The translations under genes and the position numbers were made by a program. A model generated the notes under the pieces. That model searched no databases. It was not told the origin of the DNA and saw only the letters and a list, made by a program, of their open reading frames with translations. A stretch of DNA of 64,000 bases from Streptomyces cylindrosporus (GTDB lineage: Bacteria; Actinomycetota; Actinomycetes; Streptomycetales; Streptomycetaceae), in contig NZ_JALDAY010000007.1 in the NCBI RefSeq assembly GCF_022698165.1, positions 310,001 through 374,000 on the forward strand, in the 5' to 3' direction. Of this stretch, positions 1 through 7,407 are shown one piece after another. Within the stretch, counting starts at the first letter, position 1; each line of letters begins with the position of its first letter.

Positions 1-1154
1 CCCGGCAGCCGGTGCAGCAGGACGTCCACGCCGATCTCGATGATGGACTGGCCGATGTTCTGCCCCGGGCACTCGTGCGGTCCGGCACTGAACGCCAGGT
101 GCGACTGGTTGCCCTGCACGGCGACGCCCGCGTCGGGCCGCACCTCCGGGTCGAGGTTGCCGGCCGCAAGGCCCAGGACGAGCAGCTCGCCCTCCTGGAT
201 GTGATGGCCGCCGAGCTCCAGGTCGGTGGCCGCGAACCGGCCCGGCAGCACGGCCAGCGGCGGGGTGTCCCACATGACCTCCTCCACCACCGAGGAGATG
301 TTCAGCTGCCCGCTGACCAGACCGGACAGCCGGCCCGCGTCGCTGAGAACCAGTTGCAGGACCCGGGCCAGCAGGTTGCTGGTGGTGGTGTGCGCGGCGA
401 TCAGCACCAGGCGCAGATGGCTGACGACCTCGTCGTGGTCGAGGCCGGCCGGGTGCTCCAGCAGGGCCGTGGCGAAGTCGGCGCCCGGCTCGGTCCGCTT
501 GCGCTCGGCGAGTTCGGAGAGGATCTGCATGATCCGCTCGTTGTGCTCCAGGGCGCCCTCGCCGCCCTTGAAGACCTCGGCGCACGACTCGACCAGGCGT
601 GCACCCTCCGCCGTGGGCAGGCCCAGGATCCGGGTGAGCACGAGCATCGGCAGGTGCTCGGCGTAGTCGGCCACCAGGTCGGCGCGCCCGGCGTCGGCGA
701 ACGCGTCGATCTGCTTGTTCGCGAAGTAGGTGGCGTGTCTCCGCACACCGCGGCTGGACGCCGCGAGCAGCCCGTCGGTGACCGCGCCGCGCAGCCTGCG
801 GTGCGGTTCGCCGTCCTGGGAGACACAGTCGGGCCGCCAGCCGACCATCGGGATCAGCGGATGGGTCTCGGAGACCCGCCCCTCCCGCCAGTCCCGCCAG
901 ATCCGTGCGTCCCGGCTGAACTGGCGCGGGTTGTCCAGCACCCGCCGGTTGTCGCGGTAGCCGAGGACCAGCCAGGCGGGGACGTCGCCTTCGAGCAGCA
1001 CCGGCGCCACCGACCCGTGCTCCTTGCGCAGCCGCTCGTAGATGCCGTACGGGTCGGTCGACGCCTCCGGCCCGAACAGCCGGGTGCGGTCGCCCCCGTG
1101 GGCGACCGGGCAGCCGCGCGGGGCGTCGGGACCGTTTAAGGGCTGGGCGTTCAT
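1..1154 (-). CDS. Conservon cytochrome P450 (CYP157-like), 3' end cut by window
   Basis: The C-terminal end lies beyond the window; about 384 residues are visible. The heme-binding loop reads FSAGPHECPG, with the ligand Cys near residue 361. The I-helix has AAHTTT in place of the usual AGHETT. The K-helix, where P450s carry ExxR, reads EEVMW near residues 289-293, so the Arg is replaced by Trp. Loss of ExxR is known for the CYP157 family, whose genes often sit at the end of streptomycete conservons, as here. The ATG at 1154 overlaps the TGA of the GTPase gene by 4 bp, so the two are translationally coupled. Codon 6 is TTA (1137-1139), a codon read only by the bldA tRNA. Substrate and electron donors cannot be read from the sequence. 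The family call is by motif and context. Confidence 0.88.
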   Translation of the reverse strand, partial: MNAQPLNGPDAPRGCPVAHGGDRTRLFGPEASTDPYGIYERLRKEHGSVAPVLLEGDVPAWLVLGYRDNRRVLDNPRQFSRDARIWRDWREGRVSETHPLIPMVGWRPDCVSQDGEPHRRLRGAVTDGLLAASSRGVRRHATYFANKQIDAFADAGRADLVADYAEHLPMLVLTRILGLPTAEGARLVESCAEVFKGGEGALEHNERIMQILSELAERKRTEPGADFATALLEHPAGLDHDEVVSHLRLVLIAAHTTTSNLLARVLQLVLSDAGRLSGLVSGQLNISSVVEEVMWDTPPLAVLPGRFAATDLELGGHHIQEGELLVLGLAAGNLDPEVRPDAGVAVQGNQSHLAFSAGPHECPGQNIGQSIIEIGVDVLLHRLP

Positions 1155-1756
1155 CGGGACTCCAGTGCGACGGCCGAGCGGTCCTTCAGGTGACGTATCA
1201 GCGTGACGAGCACGTCACGGCTGGAGGCCCGGTCGCGGGCGTCGCAGGCCACGACCGGGATGTGTTCGGGGATGTCGAGGGCGTCGCGGATCTCCTCGAC
1301 CGGGTAGTCCTTGGAGTCGGGGAAGACGTTCAGGGCGACGACGAACGGCACGTCCTGCCGCTCCATCTCCTCGATGGCCCGGAAGCTGGAGGCCAGCCGC
1401 CGGGTGTCGACCAGGACGACCGCGCCGAGCGCGCCCTTGAACAGGCCGTTCCACAGGAACCAGAAGCGTTCCTGGCCGGGCGTGCCGAACAGGTACAGCA
1501 TCAGGCTCTCGTTGAGGCTGATCTTGCCGAAGTCCAGGCTGACGGTGGTCTCCGTCTTGTCGGCGACGCCGATGAGGTGGTCGACGTCGGCGCTGGCCTG
1601 GGTGAGCGTCTCCTCGGTGGTCAGCGGCTTGATGTCGCTGACCGAGCGGACCATGGTGGTCTTTCCGGTGCCGAAGCCGCCGGCGATCATCACCTTCACC
1701 GAGCGGGGGCCGGACCCACCGGGCCGCCCCGGACGGTCAAAGCCTTTCAAGTCCAC
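1151..1756 (-). CDS. cvnD: Conservon small GTPase, CvnD type
   Basis: This is a 201-residue GTP-binding protein of the DUF/ATP_bind family found in conservons. The P-loop is GGFGTGKTT near residue 19, and a switch-like TPGQERF motif lies about 75 residues further on. The GTG at 1756 is chosen because it gives the usual short N-terminus before the P-loop; the reading frame stays open upstream but there overlaps the DUF742 gene. The start overlaps that gene by 20 bp, and the stop overlaps the P450 start. Known family role: the GTPase partners the roadblock and DUF742 proteins in a membrane-associated complex that resembles eukaryotic G-protein signalling. The upstream signal is unknown. Confidence 0.92.
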   Translation of the reverse strand: MDLKGFDRPGRPGGSGPRSVKVMIAGGFGTGKTTMVRSVSDIKPLTTEETLTQASADVDHLIGVADKTETTVSLDFGKISLNESLMLYLFGTPGQERFWFLWNGLFKGALGAVVLVDTRRLASSFRAIEEMERQDVPFVVALNVFPDSKDYPVEEIRDALDIPEHIPVVACDARDRASSRDVLVTLIRHLKDRSAVALESR

Positions 1757-2108
1757 TGAGTACCTCCTCAAGGAGCGCGAGGTCGGGCCCGCGACCGACG
1801 CCGTGCGCCGGGATGGGGTCACGGGCTTCGACGCGGCCTGCCTCGAGCAGATCCGTGAGGAGCACCGCGAGAATGTTGAAGGGCAATCCGAGATGGGCGC
1901 CGAGTTCGGCCACCGACAGCGGATCGCGGCAGCGCCGGAGGATCTCCTCGTGCTCGTGCTGCATGCCCGGTACGGGGGCGGCCAGGGAGACGATGAGGGT
2001 CGCCACGTCAAGACTCGACGCCGAACCGCCCGGTCCGCTGCGTCCTCCTGTCAGGACGTAGTAGCGCTCGAGACCGGACGGATCGGTGGGCCGGCGGGGA
2101 GCACTCAT
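1737..2108 (-). CDS. cvnC: Conservon DUF742 protein, CvnC type
   Basis: A 123-residue DUF742 protein. The start (MSAPRRP) is followed by the typical RYYVLTGGR segment near residues 18-26. A winged-helix-like C-terminal part contains LSVAELGAHLGLP near residue 73, which is characteristic of the family. The ATG at 2108 overlaps the TGA of the roadblock gene by 4 bp. It is the third gene of a conservon and is presumed to act with the neighbouring GTPase and roadblock protein. DNA binding is suggested by the fold but has not been shown for most members. Confidence 0.92.
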   Translation of the reverse strand: MSAPRRPTDPSGLERYYVLTGGRSGPGGSASSLDVATLIVSLAAPVPGMQHEHEEILRRCRDPLSVAELGAHLGLPFNILAVLLTDLLEAGRVEARDPIPAHGVGRGPDLALLEEVLSGLERL

Positions 2109-2515
2109 CCAGAGTGCTCCTCCAGGCGCGGAGTGGTGCCGAGGAGCTCGCCCATCCTGCGGGCCAGATCCCTCATCTGGTGTCCGAGCAGGCCCTGGTC
2201 GAGCCCTTCCCTGGCGAGGACGCCGAGATACGTCTCGATCCCGGCGCGTACGACGAAGAGGTGGCCACCGTCGACCTCGATCATCGCCAGCCGCAGTTGC
2301 CCGGCGTATTTGGGGAACTGCTCGGCGACCGGCTGGGCCAAGGCCTGCAGTCCGGCCACCACGGCGGCGAAACGGTCCACGTCGTCGGGGTCCTCCGCGC
2401 CGAAGGAGGTGATGGCCTTGCCGTCGCTGGAGGCCACGAGGGCGAAGCGGATCTCGGGGATGGACTCCACCAGATCGCGCAGCGCCCAGCTCACGTCGGT
2501 TCCCTGTTGCGTCAT
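2105..2515 (-). CDS. cvnB: Conservon roadblock/LC7 protein, CvnB type
   Basis: A 136-residue roadblock/LC7-domain protein. It begins MTQQGTDVSWALRDLV and carries the family pattern of VSWAL, then LVASSDGKAI, then a hydrophobic C-terminal strand and helix (LFVVRAGIETYLGVLA). Roadblock proteins of this group are thought to modulate the conservon GTPase, like MglB for MglA. The gene lies 5 bp downstream of the kinase-like gene and is coupled by an ATGA overlap to the DUF742 gene. Confidence 0.93.
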   Translation of the reverse strand: MTQQGTDVSWALRDLVESIPEIRFALVASSDGKAITSFGAEDPDDVDRFAAVVAGLQALAQPVAEQFPKYAGQLRLAMIEVDGGHLFVVRAGIETYLGVLAREGLDQGLLGHQMRDLARRMGELLGTTPRLEEHSG

Positions 2516-2520
2516 GTGGA

Positions 2521-4254
2521 CTAGTCGCTCTCTTCGGTGCGGTGCTCGGTGGACTCACGGTCCACGGTGGACTGCTCGACGGACTCGCGGCCGGCGGTGG
2601 CGAAGGCGGCCAGGCCGGCGAACGAGGCGTCCGGCGGGACGGCGGAGACGGTGCTCTCCTCACGGCGCTCGGCGCGCTCCTGCCGTACCGCGCCCTCGTC
2701 CTCGTGCCGTTTGCTGCGGCGCCGGGGCAGTCCGCCGGGCGTGGTGTCCACGGCCTCGTCCGGTTCGGCCGCGGGCACCGCGGTCGCCGAGGCGCGCACC
2801 GGGGCACCGGCCGACGCCTGGGCGGCCTGCGGCGCCGGGGCCGGCGGCGTGGCGGGACCTGCGGGCAGCGGGCTGAAGTACTTGTGCGGAACCACGACGA
2901 CCACCGAAGTACCGAGCCAGGGCGAGTCCGCGAAGGTGACGCGGATGCCGTAGCGACGGGCGAGGGCACCGACCACGCGCAGACCGATGCTGGCGTCCTC
3001 GGAGATGCCGCCGAGGCCCGGTCCGGCCGCGGTGCCGGCGAGGGCGTCGGCCGCCTCGCGCTTCTTCTCCTCGCTCAGGCCCTTGCCGGAGTCCTGGATC
3101 TCGATGCCGACGCCGTTCGGGACCTCCTTGCCGGAGACGAGGACCGGCTCGGTGGGCGGCGAGTAGCGGGCCGCGTTGTCCAGCAGGTGCGCGAAGATCA
3201 GCGTGAGGTGGTCCACCAGGCCGCCGTCGACGCCCAGTTCGGGCAGATGGCGCACCTCGACGCGGTGGAAGTCCTTGATCCGGCCGATGCCGCCGCGCAC
3301 CACGCTGAGCAGGCGCTGGGGCTCCTGCCACTGGCGTCCGGGGCGGTCCGAGCCGCCGAGCACGCCGATGCTGGCGGCGAGCGAGTCGGCGGGGCCGAGC
3401 TCCTGGTCGAGCTCCATCAGGCCGCGGGCCACGGTGGGCAGCCGGCCGTGCTCGCCCTGCATCTCGTGCAGCCGGCCGCGTAGCTTGCTGGTCAGGACGT
3501 GGATGCGGTTGCCGATGCTGATCACGGCCTGTTCGGCGGAGGTGGAGCGGTTGAACTCCTCCTCGACACCGATCAGCGCGGTCCTGAGCACCTTGCGCAG
3601 TTCGGCCTGCAGATCGGCGCTGACCTTGGCGCACTGGTTGGCGGCGGGCAGCAGGTCCTCGATGGCCTCACCGGCCCGCAACTGCTTGAGTGCCTCGGGG
3701 AGTTGCTCGTCGGCGAGCCGCGCGACGGCGGCCTGCTGGTGGGCGAGCTGCTCCTGCCAGACCTCGGCCTGGTCGGCGAGCCGGGCCTCGTACGACTTCG
3801 CCTGCTCGGTGAGCCGCTCCTCGAAGGTCCGGGCCTGCTCGCCCAGTTGGGCCTCGTAGGTCGAGCCCTGCTCGGCCAGTCGCGCCTCGTAACCGTTGAC
3901 CTGCTCCGTGAGCTGCGCCTCCAGCGAGGCGCGCTCGGCGGTGAACTTCCGCTCCAGGCCCGCGACATGCTGCTGCCACTGCTGGGAGTGCTCGGCCTGC
4001 GAGGTGCGGAAGGAACCCTCGGTGCGGGTCAGCTGGGAGCGGGTGCGGATCAGCAGCCGTACGCAGACCGCGCTGGCGGCCGTCGCCGCGGCTCCGGCGA
4101 CGCCGGCGAGTATTCGCTCCGAGCTCATGAACGTGGCGGCAACCGTCCCGCCTCCTAAGGCCAGCGGCATCAACCACCAGCTGTACCAGGCGACAGGGGC
4201 CCGCGCCGCCGGCGGCGGAGTGGCGAGTTCCATCTGCATCCTTCGAAGCAACAC
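2521..4254 (-). CDS. cvnA: Conservon sensor-histidine-kinase-like protein, CvnA type
   Basis: A 577-residue protein. Two membrane segments lie at about residues 20-40 and 48-68. A long coiled coil with repeated LxEQxxxYEARLxEQ heptads spans roughly residues 80-180. A HATPase_c domain near residues 345-450 carries the N-box-like HLLDNAARYSPP and the GIEIQDSGKGL G1 box. The C-terminal tail is proline/alanine-rich and looks disordered. As in other CvnA proteins no clear phospho-acceptor H-box is seen, so kinase activity is uncertain. Codon 33 is TTA (4156-4158). In-frame ATGs at codons 6 and 8 are alternative starts. It heads the conservon operon. Confidence 0.9.
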   Translation of the reverse strand: MLLRRMQMELATPPPAARAPVAWYSWWLMPLALGGGTVAATFMSSERILAGVAGAAATAASAVCVRLLIRTRSQLTRTEGSFRTSQAEHSQQWQQHVAGLERKFTAERASLEAQLTEQVNGYEARLAEQGSTYEAQLGEQARTFEERLTEQAKSYEARLADQAEVWQEQLAHQQAAVARLADEQLPEALKQLRAGEAIEDLLPAANQCAKVSADLQAELRKVLRTALIGVEEEFNRSTSAEQAVISIGNRIHVLTSKLRGRLHEMQGEHGRLPTVARGLMELDQELGPADSLAASIGVLGGSDRPGRQWQEPQRLLSVVRGGIGRIKDFHRVEVRHLPELGVDGGLVDHLTLIFAHLLDNAARYSPPTEPVLVSGKEVPNGVGIEIQDSGKGLSEEKKREAADALAGTAAGPGLGGISEDASIGLRVVGALARRYGIRVTFADSPWLGTSVVVVVPHKYFSPLPAGPATPPAPAPQAAQASAGAPVRASATAVPAAEPDEAVDTTPGGLPRRRSKRHEDEGAVRQERAERREESTVSAVPPDASFAGLAAFATAGRESVEQSTVDRESTEHRTEESD

Positions 4255-4470
4255 GATCGAACAGGGGGGTGTTCAAGGGGGGTCGCACGTGTGCGCACGC
4301 ACTGCGGGAGGACCGAATGTGATCGCGTCAACTCGCAGCGCCGAACGGGAGCTTATCTGGTTCGAACCGAAAAAGATCAACCTCGAAGGCCCTGCGGAAG
4401 TGAGGGTTCCGTCACTCTCCGCCAGCGGCCCACACATCGACAAATCGCTTTTCCGAGCAGGTGAGCCATC

Positions 4471-4506
4471 CTGGACAGATGTCCAGCTATAGTGGACACC
4501 TGTCCA
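4471..4506 (+). promoter_or_regulatory. Two tandem palindromic operators flanking a -10 box
   Basis: Two copies of TGGACA-N2-TGTCCA lie at 4472-4485 and 4493-4506, exactly 21 bp apart (two helical turns). The first extends to 7-bp arms (CTGGACA/TGTCCAG). A -10-like TATAGT at 4488-4493 lies between them. The DUF1304/tetR transcription unit starts just downstream. The arrangement fits autorepression by the TetR protein encoded as the second gene; this is inferred from position and symmetry only. Confidence 0.7.
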
Positions 4507-4523
4507 AGAAATGGAGCTCGGTG

Positions 4524-4886
4524 ATGGAGACGCTGGCCAATGTGCTCGTCGGTCTGGTGGCCGCCCTGCACGCCTACATCCTGGTGCTGGAGATGTTCCT
4601 GTGGCAGAAGAAGCCCGGGCGGGCACTGCACGGGTTCGACCGGGAGCTGGCCCGGGCGACCGCGCCGATGGCCGCCAACCAGGGGCTCTACAACGGGTTC
4701 CTCGCGGCCGGCCTGGTGTGGGGCCTGATCGCGGCGGACCCGACCGGCTTCCGCGCCCAGGTGTTCTTCCTGTCCTGCGTCGTGGTCGCGGGCGTCTACG
4801 GCGCCGCGACGGCCAACCGCCGCATCCTCTTCGCGCAGGCCCTGCCCGGCGCGCTCGCCCTGGCCGCCGTCCTCGTCGCGCGGTGA
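4524..4886 (+). CDS. DUF1304 family small membrane protein
   Basis: A 120-residue integral membrane protein with four predicted hydrophobic segments and the DUF1304 pattern: a start METLANVLVG, HAYILVLEMFLW near residue 17, and ANQGLYNGFLAAGL near residue 52. The ATG at 4524 is chosen because GGAG (4513-4516) lies 7 nt upstream. The function of DUF1304 is unknown. The gene is the first of a two-gene unit whose second gene encodes a TetR repressor (GTGA overlap). This suggests that the membrane protein is the regulated product, perhaps responding to a compound sensed by the repressor. Confidence 0.88.
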   Translation: METLANVLVGLVAALHAYILVLEMFLWQKKPGRALHGFDRELARATAPMAANQGLYNGFLAAGLVWGLIAADPTGFRAQVFFLSCVVVAGVYGAATANRRILFAQALPGALALAAVLVAR

Positions 4887-5446
4887 CCCGCCCCGCGCCC
4901 GAGGACCCGCGGGCCGCGCGCACCCGGGCGCGGCTGCGGGAGGCCCTGCTCGCGGAGTGCGCCGAGCGGCCCCTCGCCGAGGTCGGCGTGGCCGCGCTGG
5001 TGCGCCGGGCCGGGGTCGGCCGGGCCACGTTCTACGTCCACTACGACGGCCTGGAGGCACTGGCGGTCGACGCGTGCGCGGACGTCGTACGGGAGGCGGT
5101 GGAGGCGCTGCACTCCTGGACGGGCCGCCCGGACCCGGTGCACGCGCCGCCCGCGCTGGGCGAGTTCTTCGGCTCGCTCGCCCCGCATGCCGGCCTGTAC
5201 CGGGAGTTGCTGGCCCCGGGCGGCGGCGGGCCGCTGGGCCGGGTGCTCCACCGGGACCTGCGGGCGTACAGTCTGCGCGAGCGCACGCGGGCGGGTGCGG
5301 CGGACGCTCCGCTGGTCGCCTCGGCGGTGGCCGCGACCTTCGCGGGCGTCCTGGCGGACTGGCTGCACGGGCTGCTGGAGGGCGACGCCGCTCACATCGC
5401 CGACGAGGTCTGGCAGTTGCTTGTGGCCCTGCACGCGAGCCGGTGA
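4883..5446 (+). CDS. TetR/AcrR family transcriptional regulator
   Basis: A 187-residue TetR-type repressor. The helix-turn-helix spans about residues 28-50 (LAEVGVAALVRRAGVGRATFYVHY), followed by an all-alpha ligand domain with a TetR C-terminal FxGVLADWLHG segment. The GTG start at 4883 overlaps the stop of the DUF1304 gene (GTGA). It probably binds the two TGGACA-N2-TGTCCA palindromes upstream of the operon. The ligand is unknown. Confidence 0.87.
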   Translation: MTRPAPEDPRAARTRARLREALLAECAERPLAEVGVAALVRRAGVGRATFYVHYDGLEALAVDACADVVREAVEALHSWTGRPDPVHAPPALGEFFGSLAPHAGLYRELLAPGGGGPLGRVLHRDLRAYSLRERTRAGAADAPLVASAVAATFAGVLADWLHGLLEGDAAHIADEVWQLLVALHASR

Positions 5447-5450
5447 CGGC

Positions 5451-6308
5451 TCACGCACAGCCCGTGCCCTCCTTCACCAGCGGCCAGGCCTCCACGCCGT
5501 GGGAGGTGCGGACGTAGGCCCTGGCCGGGTCGTCCGTCAGCCACAACTGCCGTCCGTGGTAGCGGTATCCGGTGTCGTGGGCGTCGGCGGGCATCCGGAC
5601 GTCTCCGTCGTACGGGGAGGTGAGCATGGCCTCGGGGAGCACGCCGTCGGGGTCGCGGGCGTACAGCCTGCCCTTCCTCCCCTCCCCCAGGGACAGGAAG
5701 TGCGCCTTCTGCCAGTCGCAGTGCTCCGGGCCCACGCTGCTGTTCACCTCGGTGATCGGCACCCGTTCGCCGTGCCGGTCGGTCCAGATCTCGTACCACT
5801 GCTGGTCGGTGAAGCTCGCCGGGAGTTCGGCCGGGTCGCAGGAGGCGCTGGTCTCCGGACCCCAACCGGGCCTGTTCTTCTGGTCCTTGGCGACGACGAC
5901 GGCGACCTTGGTCCGGCCGTTCACGTCGAAGGAGTACAGAACGCGGTCCGCCTCCTGGCGCTCCACCCGGTAGCCGTACCGCGGAACCTCGGGCTGCTCG
6001 ATGTCGAAGTACGCCTTGAGGCCCTCTTCCGGGGTGGCGCCGCCGTCGCCCTTGCTCCACGGGTCGCTGCCGCCGCCCGAGTAGATCTCCCCGTCGCACT
6101 CCAGGGCCCGGCCCGCGGCGCCCGACTCGATCCGGGTGGCGCGGACGCTGTCCTCGTCGAGGTTCTTCGCGGGCACGTACAGCGGCCCGCTGTAGGGCAC
6201 GGCCGGGGCCGTACCGCTGACCACGAGGTCCCCCTGGGCCCGTTCACCGCCGCATGCCACCGCCGCCGACGCGACCAGAACGGTCGTGGCCACGAGTCTT
6301 CCGCGCAT
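5451..6308 (-). CDS. Putative secreted lipoprotein of unknown function
   Basis: A 285-residue protein with an N-terminal signal (MRGRLVATTVLVASAAVAC) that ends in a cysteine compatible with lipid attachment, although the -3 residue (Ala) is not ideal for a lipobox. The mature part is polar and rich in Trp and Asp, with four further Cys that could form disulfides. I do not recognise a catalytic motif. It is convergent with the tetR gene, with only 4 bp between the stops. A cell-surface location is inferred. Confidence 0.72.
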   Translation of the reverse strand: MRGRLVATTVLVASAAVACGGERAQGDLVVSGTAPAVPYSGPLYVPAKNLDEDSVRATRIESGAAGRALECDGEIYSGGGSDPWSKGDGGATPEEGLKAYFDIEQPEVPRYGYRVERQEADRVLYSFDVNGRTKVAVVVAKDQKNRPGWGPETSASCDPAELPASFTDQQWYEIWTDRHGERVPITEVNSSVGPEHCDWQKAHFLSLGEGRKGRLYARDPDGVLPEAMLTSPYDGDVRMPADAHDTGYRYHGRQLWLTDDPARAYVRTSHGVEAWPLVKEGTGCA

Positions 6309-6376
6309 CCCCCACCCCTTGTTCCGCTCGCCGTCCTACGCTCCTCCGACGCGGCGGCGGTACGGAACGTTCGCGT

Positions 6377-7336
6377 CTAGCGGGCCGCCGTCCGGAAGGT
6401 GCGGCGGTACGCCTGCGGTGAGACGCCGATCGCCGCGTGCAGGTGCTGGCGCAGGGAGGCGCCTGTAGCGAAGCCGACCTGTCCGGCGATCTGGTCGACG
6501 GACAGGTCGCTGGACTCGAGCAACTGCCGGGCGCGGGCGACCCGTTGCTGGACGATCCAGCGGCCGGGGCTGAGGCCCACCTCGTCGTTGAAGCGGCGGG
6601 CGAAGGTGCGCAGGCTCATCCGGGCGTGGCCGGCGAGGTCGGCCAGCGTGAGGTTCTCGTCGAGGCGCTCCAGGGCCCAGGCGCGGGTGGCGGCGGTGCC
6701 GGCGGTGCCGCTGTCCGGGACGGGCTGCTCGATGTACTGGGCCTGGCCGCCGTCCCGGAACGGCGGTACGACACAGCGGCGGGCCACGGCGTTGGCCAGC
6801 TCGCTGCCGTGGTCGGTGCGGACGATGTGCAGACAGATGTCGACACCGGAGGCGGCGCCGGCCGAGGTGAGGACGCGGCCGTCGTCGACGAAGAGGACGT
6901 CGGGGTCGAGCTCGACCTGCGGGTAGCGCTGCCGGAAGGCGTCGGTCAGCTGCCAGTGCGTGGTGGCCCTGCGGCCGTCGAGCAGGCCCGCCGCCGCGAG
7001 GACGAAGGCGGCCGTGCAGATGGAGACGATCCGGGCGTCCGGGCGGATGCGGGCGAGCGCGGCGGCGACCTCGGCCGGCAGTTCGGCGGGGATGTGCGAG
7101 GGCGTCATGGAGGTGACCACCACCGTGCCGGCGGTGGCGAGGACCTCGGGCCCGTGCTCCACGCCGATCGTGAAGTCGGCGCAGGTGCGCACCGGTTGGC
7201 CGTCCACACTGCACGTCAGCACCTCGTACCGCCCGTCGGCCGCGCCGAAGATGCGGCTGGGGATGCCCAGCTCGAAGGGGTACACACCGTCCAGGGCCAG
7301 CACCACGACCCGTTCCACCTGCCGTTCACCACTCAT
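6377..7336 (-). CDS. GlxA-type transcriptional regulator (DJ-1/PfpI + AraC HTH)
   Basis: A 319-residue protein. The N-terminal DJ-1/PfpI-like domain (about residues 8-180) keeps a cysteine nucleophile-elbow-like CTAAFVLAAAGLLDG near residue 107. Two AraC HTH motifs follow in the C-terminal 100 residues (LADLAGHARMSLRTFARRFN and VDQIAGQVGFATGASLRQHL), with a GVSPQAYRRTF end typical of AraC proteins. It is divergent from an NADP-dependent oxidoreductase gene. A 10-bp-arm inverted repeat covers its own start codon, suggesting autorepression and control of the neighbour. Confidence 0.9.
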   Translation of the reverse strand: MSGERQVERVVVLALDGVYPFELGIPSRIFGAADGRYEVLTCSVDGQPVRTCADFTIGVEHGPEVLATAGTVVVTSMTPSHIPAELPAEVAAALARIRPDARIVSICTAAFVLAAAGLLDGRRATTHWQLTDAFRQRYPQVELDPDVLFVDDGRVLTSAGAASGVDICLHIVRTDHGSELANAVARRCVVPPFRDGGQAQYIEQPVPDSGTAGTAATRAWALERLDENLTLADLAGHARMSLRTFARRFNDEVGLSPGRWIVQQRVARARQLLESSDLSVDQIAGQVGFATGASLRQHLHAAIGVSPQAYRRTFRTAAR

Positions 7337-7371
7337 GGCACGATCTTATCGAAGGTTGGCAATCGTGCCAT
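7335..7371. promoter_or_regulatory. Inverted repeat over the start codon of the GlxA-type gene
   Basis: Perfect 10-bp arms ATGGCACGAT (7335-7344) and ATCGTGCCAT (7362-7371) are separated by 17 bp, so centres are 27 bp apart. The left arm contains the complement of the regulator's ATG. A nested TGGCA-N4-TGCCA lies at 7357-7370. The site sits in the divergent promoter region. Binding by the adjacent regulator is inferred. Confidence 0.6.
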
Positions 7372-7407
7372 TTTCTTGCGGGGCGGCGCCCGGCAGTCTG
7401 GTTCACC

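Noticed and set aside
12..1139. Plus-strand frame over the conservon P450
   Set aside because: The minus strand carries the heme-binding loop and the coupled start; the plus frame is a shadow.
4350..4375. GGTTCGAACC resembling a tRNA T-loop
   Set aside because: The flanking bases do not form an acceptor stem, anticodon arm or D-arm; it is an isolated 10-bp palindrome.
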